Source: Elizabethkingia bruuniana
Lineage (GTDB): Bacteria; Bacteroidota; Bacteroidia; Flavobacteriales; Weeksellaceae
Reading direction: 5' to 3'
Assembly: GCF_002024805.1 (NCBI RefSeq)
Contig: NZ_CP014337.1
Location: 3,906,001 to 3,970,000 of the forward strand
Length of the DNA: 64,000 bases
The stretch's first letter is position 1. Each line of letters opens with the position of its first letter. Under the pieces are notes generated by a model. It did no database searches. It worked only from the letters and a program-made list of their open reading frames with translations, and was not told the origin of the DNA. Position numbers and translations under genes: made by a program. Below are positions 62,842 through 64,000 of the stretch, piece after piece.

Positions 62842-64000
62842 TGGCGGTCTGGACACGACTTATTGTGCTTTGTATCTGTCGAAAACATTAGGATACGAAG
62901 TTCATGCTGTAACTGTAAATACAGGAGGATTTACAGCTGAAGAAATTCAGACGATCGAGCAAAAAGCATTATCGTTAGGAATTGCTTCTTACAGATGTGT
63001 AGACAGTGTAGTGGAATACTACGAGTCTTGTGTTAAATACCTGTTATTCGGAAATGTGTTGAAAAATAACACGTATCCGTTGTCCGTAAGTGCAGAAAGG
63101 ACAATTCAGGCTAAGGTAATCGCAGAATACGCATTGGAAGTAGGTGCCGAGGCTATTTGTCATGGTAGTACCGGAGCTGGTAATGACCAGGTTCGATTTG
63201 ATGTGGTTTTCAATATTCTGGCACCAGAGATGGAGATTATAACACCTATCCGTGATCTTAAACTAAGCCGTGAAGAGGAAATAGACTTCCTTAAAGAACA
63301 CGGAGTAGATATGAATTTTGAGAAAGCTAAATATTCAATTAATAAAGGCTTGTGGGGAACTTCAGTAGGAGGAAAAGAAACCCTTACCTCACATGAATAT
63401 TTACCGGAAGACGCATTTCCTTCTCAGGTTAAAAAAACTGAGCAGGAGCAACATACTTTACTTTTTGATAATGGCGAACTAGTGGGAATAGATGGTGAAG
63501 TCTATAACCATCCTACTAAAGCCATTAAAAAGCTGGAAGAACTAGCAGCACCTTTCGGAATCGGAAGAGATATCCACGTAGGAGATACAATTATCGGAAT
63601 AAAAGGACGTGTAGGCTTTGAAGCAGCGTCAGCAATAATAGCGCTAAAGGCACATCATTTATTAGAAAAGCATACACTTTCTAAAAACCAATTGGTTGTA
63701 AAAGACCAGTTAGCGGTAATGTATGGAAACTGGCTGCATGAAGCAATGTTCCTGGATCCTGTGATGCGTAATATTGAAGCTTTCTTCAAAAGCTCTCAGA
63801 CCAGTGTAAGTGGTAAAGTGTTTGTAACCTTTATGCCTTACCGATTTGTTTTGAACGGAATTGAATCACAATTCGATTTAATGTCCGGGAAGTTTGGCCA
63901 GTATGGGGAAATGAATAATGCATGGACAGGTGATGATGTAAAAGGCTTCTCCAAAATTCTGGCAAATTCATTAACAATATACCACCAGACAAATCCGGGA
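62813..64000 (+). CDS. argG: Argininosuccinate synthase, 3' end cut by window
   Basis: 396 codons are visible without a stop. The ATP-binding P-loop is LAYSGGLDTTYCALYL near the N terminus. Further motifs are HGSTGAGNDQVRFD, the WGTSVGG segment and GEVYNHPTKAI. It joins citrulline and aspartate with ATP. The ATG at 62813 lies inside the GNAT gene, so the two are translated together. Confidence 0.95.
   Translation, partial: MKKKVVLAYSGGLDTTYCALYLSKTLGYEVHAVTVNTGGFTAEEIQTIEQKALSLGIASYRCVDSVVEYYESCVKYLLFGNVLKNNTYPLSVSAERTIQAKVIAEYALEVGAEAICHGSTGAGNDQVRFDVVFNILAPEMEIITPIRDLKLSREEEIDFLKEHGVDMNFEKAKYSINKGLWGTSVGGKETLTSHEYLPEDAFPSQVKKTEQEQHTLLFDNGELVGIDGEVYNHPTKAIKKLEELAAPFGIGRDIHVGDTIIGIKGRVGFEAASAIIALKAHHLLEKHTLSKNQLVVKDQLAVMYGNWLHEAMFLDPVMRNIEAFFKSSQTSVSGKVFVTFMPYRFVLNGIESQFDLMSGKFGQYGEMNNAWTGDDVKGFSKILANSLTIYHQTNPG

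Noticed and set aside
1-64000. CRISPR arrays, IS elements, prophage or integron signs
   Set aside because: No regularly spaced repeats, transposase or integrase motifs, or terminal inverted repeats with target duplications were seen on reading the window.

Overview
The window is a gene-dense, low-GC chromosomal segment from a Bacteroidota bacterium of the Flavobacteriia. Gene content and protein style best fit the Elizabethkingia/Chryseobacterium group (Weeksellaceae). That assignment is inferred from recognised families: a CcoN-CcoO fused cbb3 oxidase, a Bacteroidota-type 535-residue class I fumarase, GG-leader 'bacteriocin-like' peptides, an AadS-like nucleotidyltransferase, and promoters with a TAnnTTTG -7 box. 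No rRNA, tRNA, IS element, phage gene or CRISPR array was seen. About 65 genes can be supported, and the 5' and 3' ends cut through tcdA and argG.

Layout. 0-6 kb: tcdA and tatD (minus), then a TetR-TolC-HlyD-DHA2 efflux operon. 6-13.7 kb: BamD-like lipoprotein, RNA polymerase omega-like subunit, coaBC, recN, an M28 peptidase, and a two-gene ABC exporter. 13.7-19.6 kb: AadS-like nucleotidyltransferase, class II fumarase, a KAS III enzyme with its TetR regulator and two perfect operators, and class I fumarase. 19.6-22.1 kb: a small membrane protein, prfA, and three tandem copies of a cysteine-rich double-glycine peptide gene. 22.2-30.3 kb: methylmalonyl-CoA mutase and its GTPase MeaB, with a putative RNA/ribosome-repair operon (rtcB, zinc-ribbon protein, prfH, TPR protein) between them. 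This operon is preceded by an orphan leader peptide and terminator.

30-50 kb: M48 lipoprotein peptidase, a lipid-transport pair (mlaF, mlaE), pgi-folD-queE, DUF4349 and DoxX proteins, an Ntn-hydrolase/TPR/glycogen-binding-like fusion, lon, a PpiD/SurA-like foldase, an MCE (MlaD) protein in a different locus from its ABC partners, a two-subunit Hdr-like Fe-S oxidoreductase, and serS. 50.9-60.5 kb: a complete cbb3 cytochrome oxidase and maturation operon (ccoI-S-NO-Q-P-G-H plus a TauE/SafE-like protein), divergent from a Crp/Fnr regulator. 60.5-64 kb: panB, an RluA-type pseudouridine synthase, and the start of an arginine operon (GNAT acetyltransferase, argG) behind a strong palindrome that overlaps its promoter.

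The items most worth follow-up are the four-gene rtcB/prfH operon with two uncharacterised partners, the orphan attenuator-like leader in front of it, the triplicated cysteine-rich GG peptides, and the Ntn-hydrolase fusion. All calls rest on reading translated sequence and motifs by eye. No database search or structure prediction was run. ABC, TetR and lipoprotein substrates are not predictable from sequence alone.
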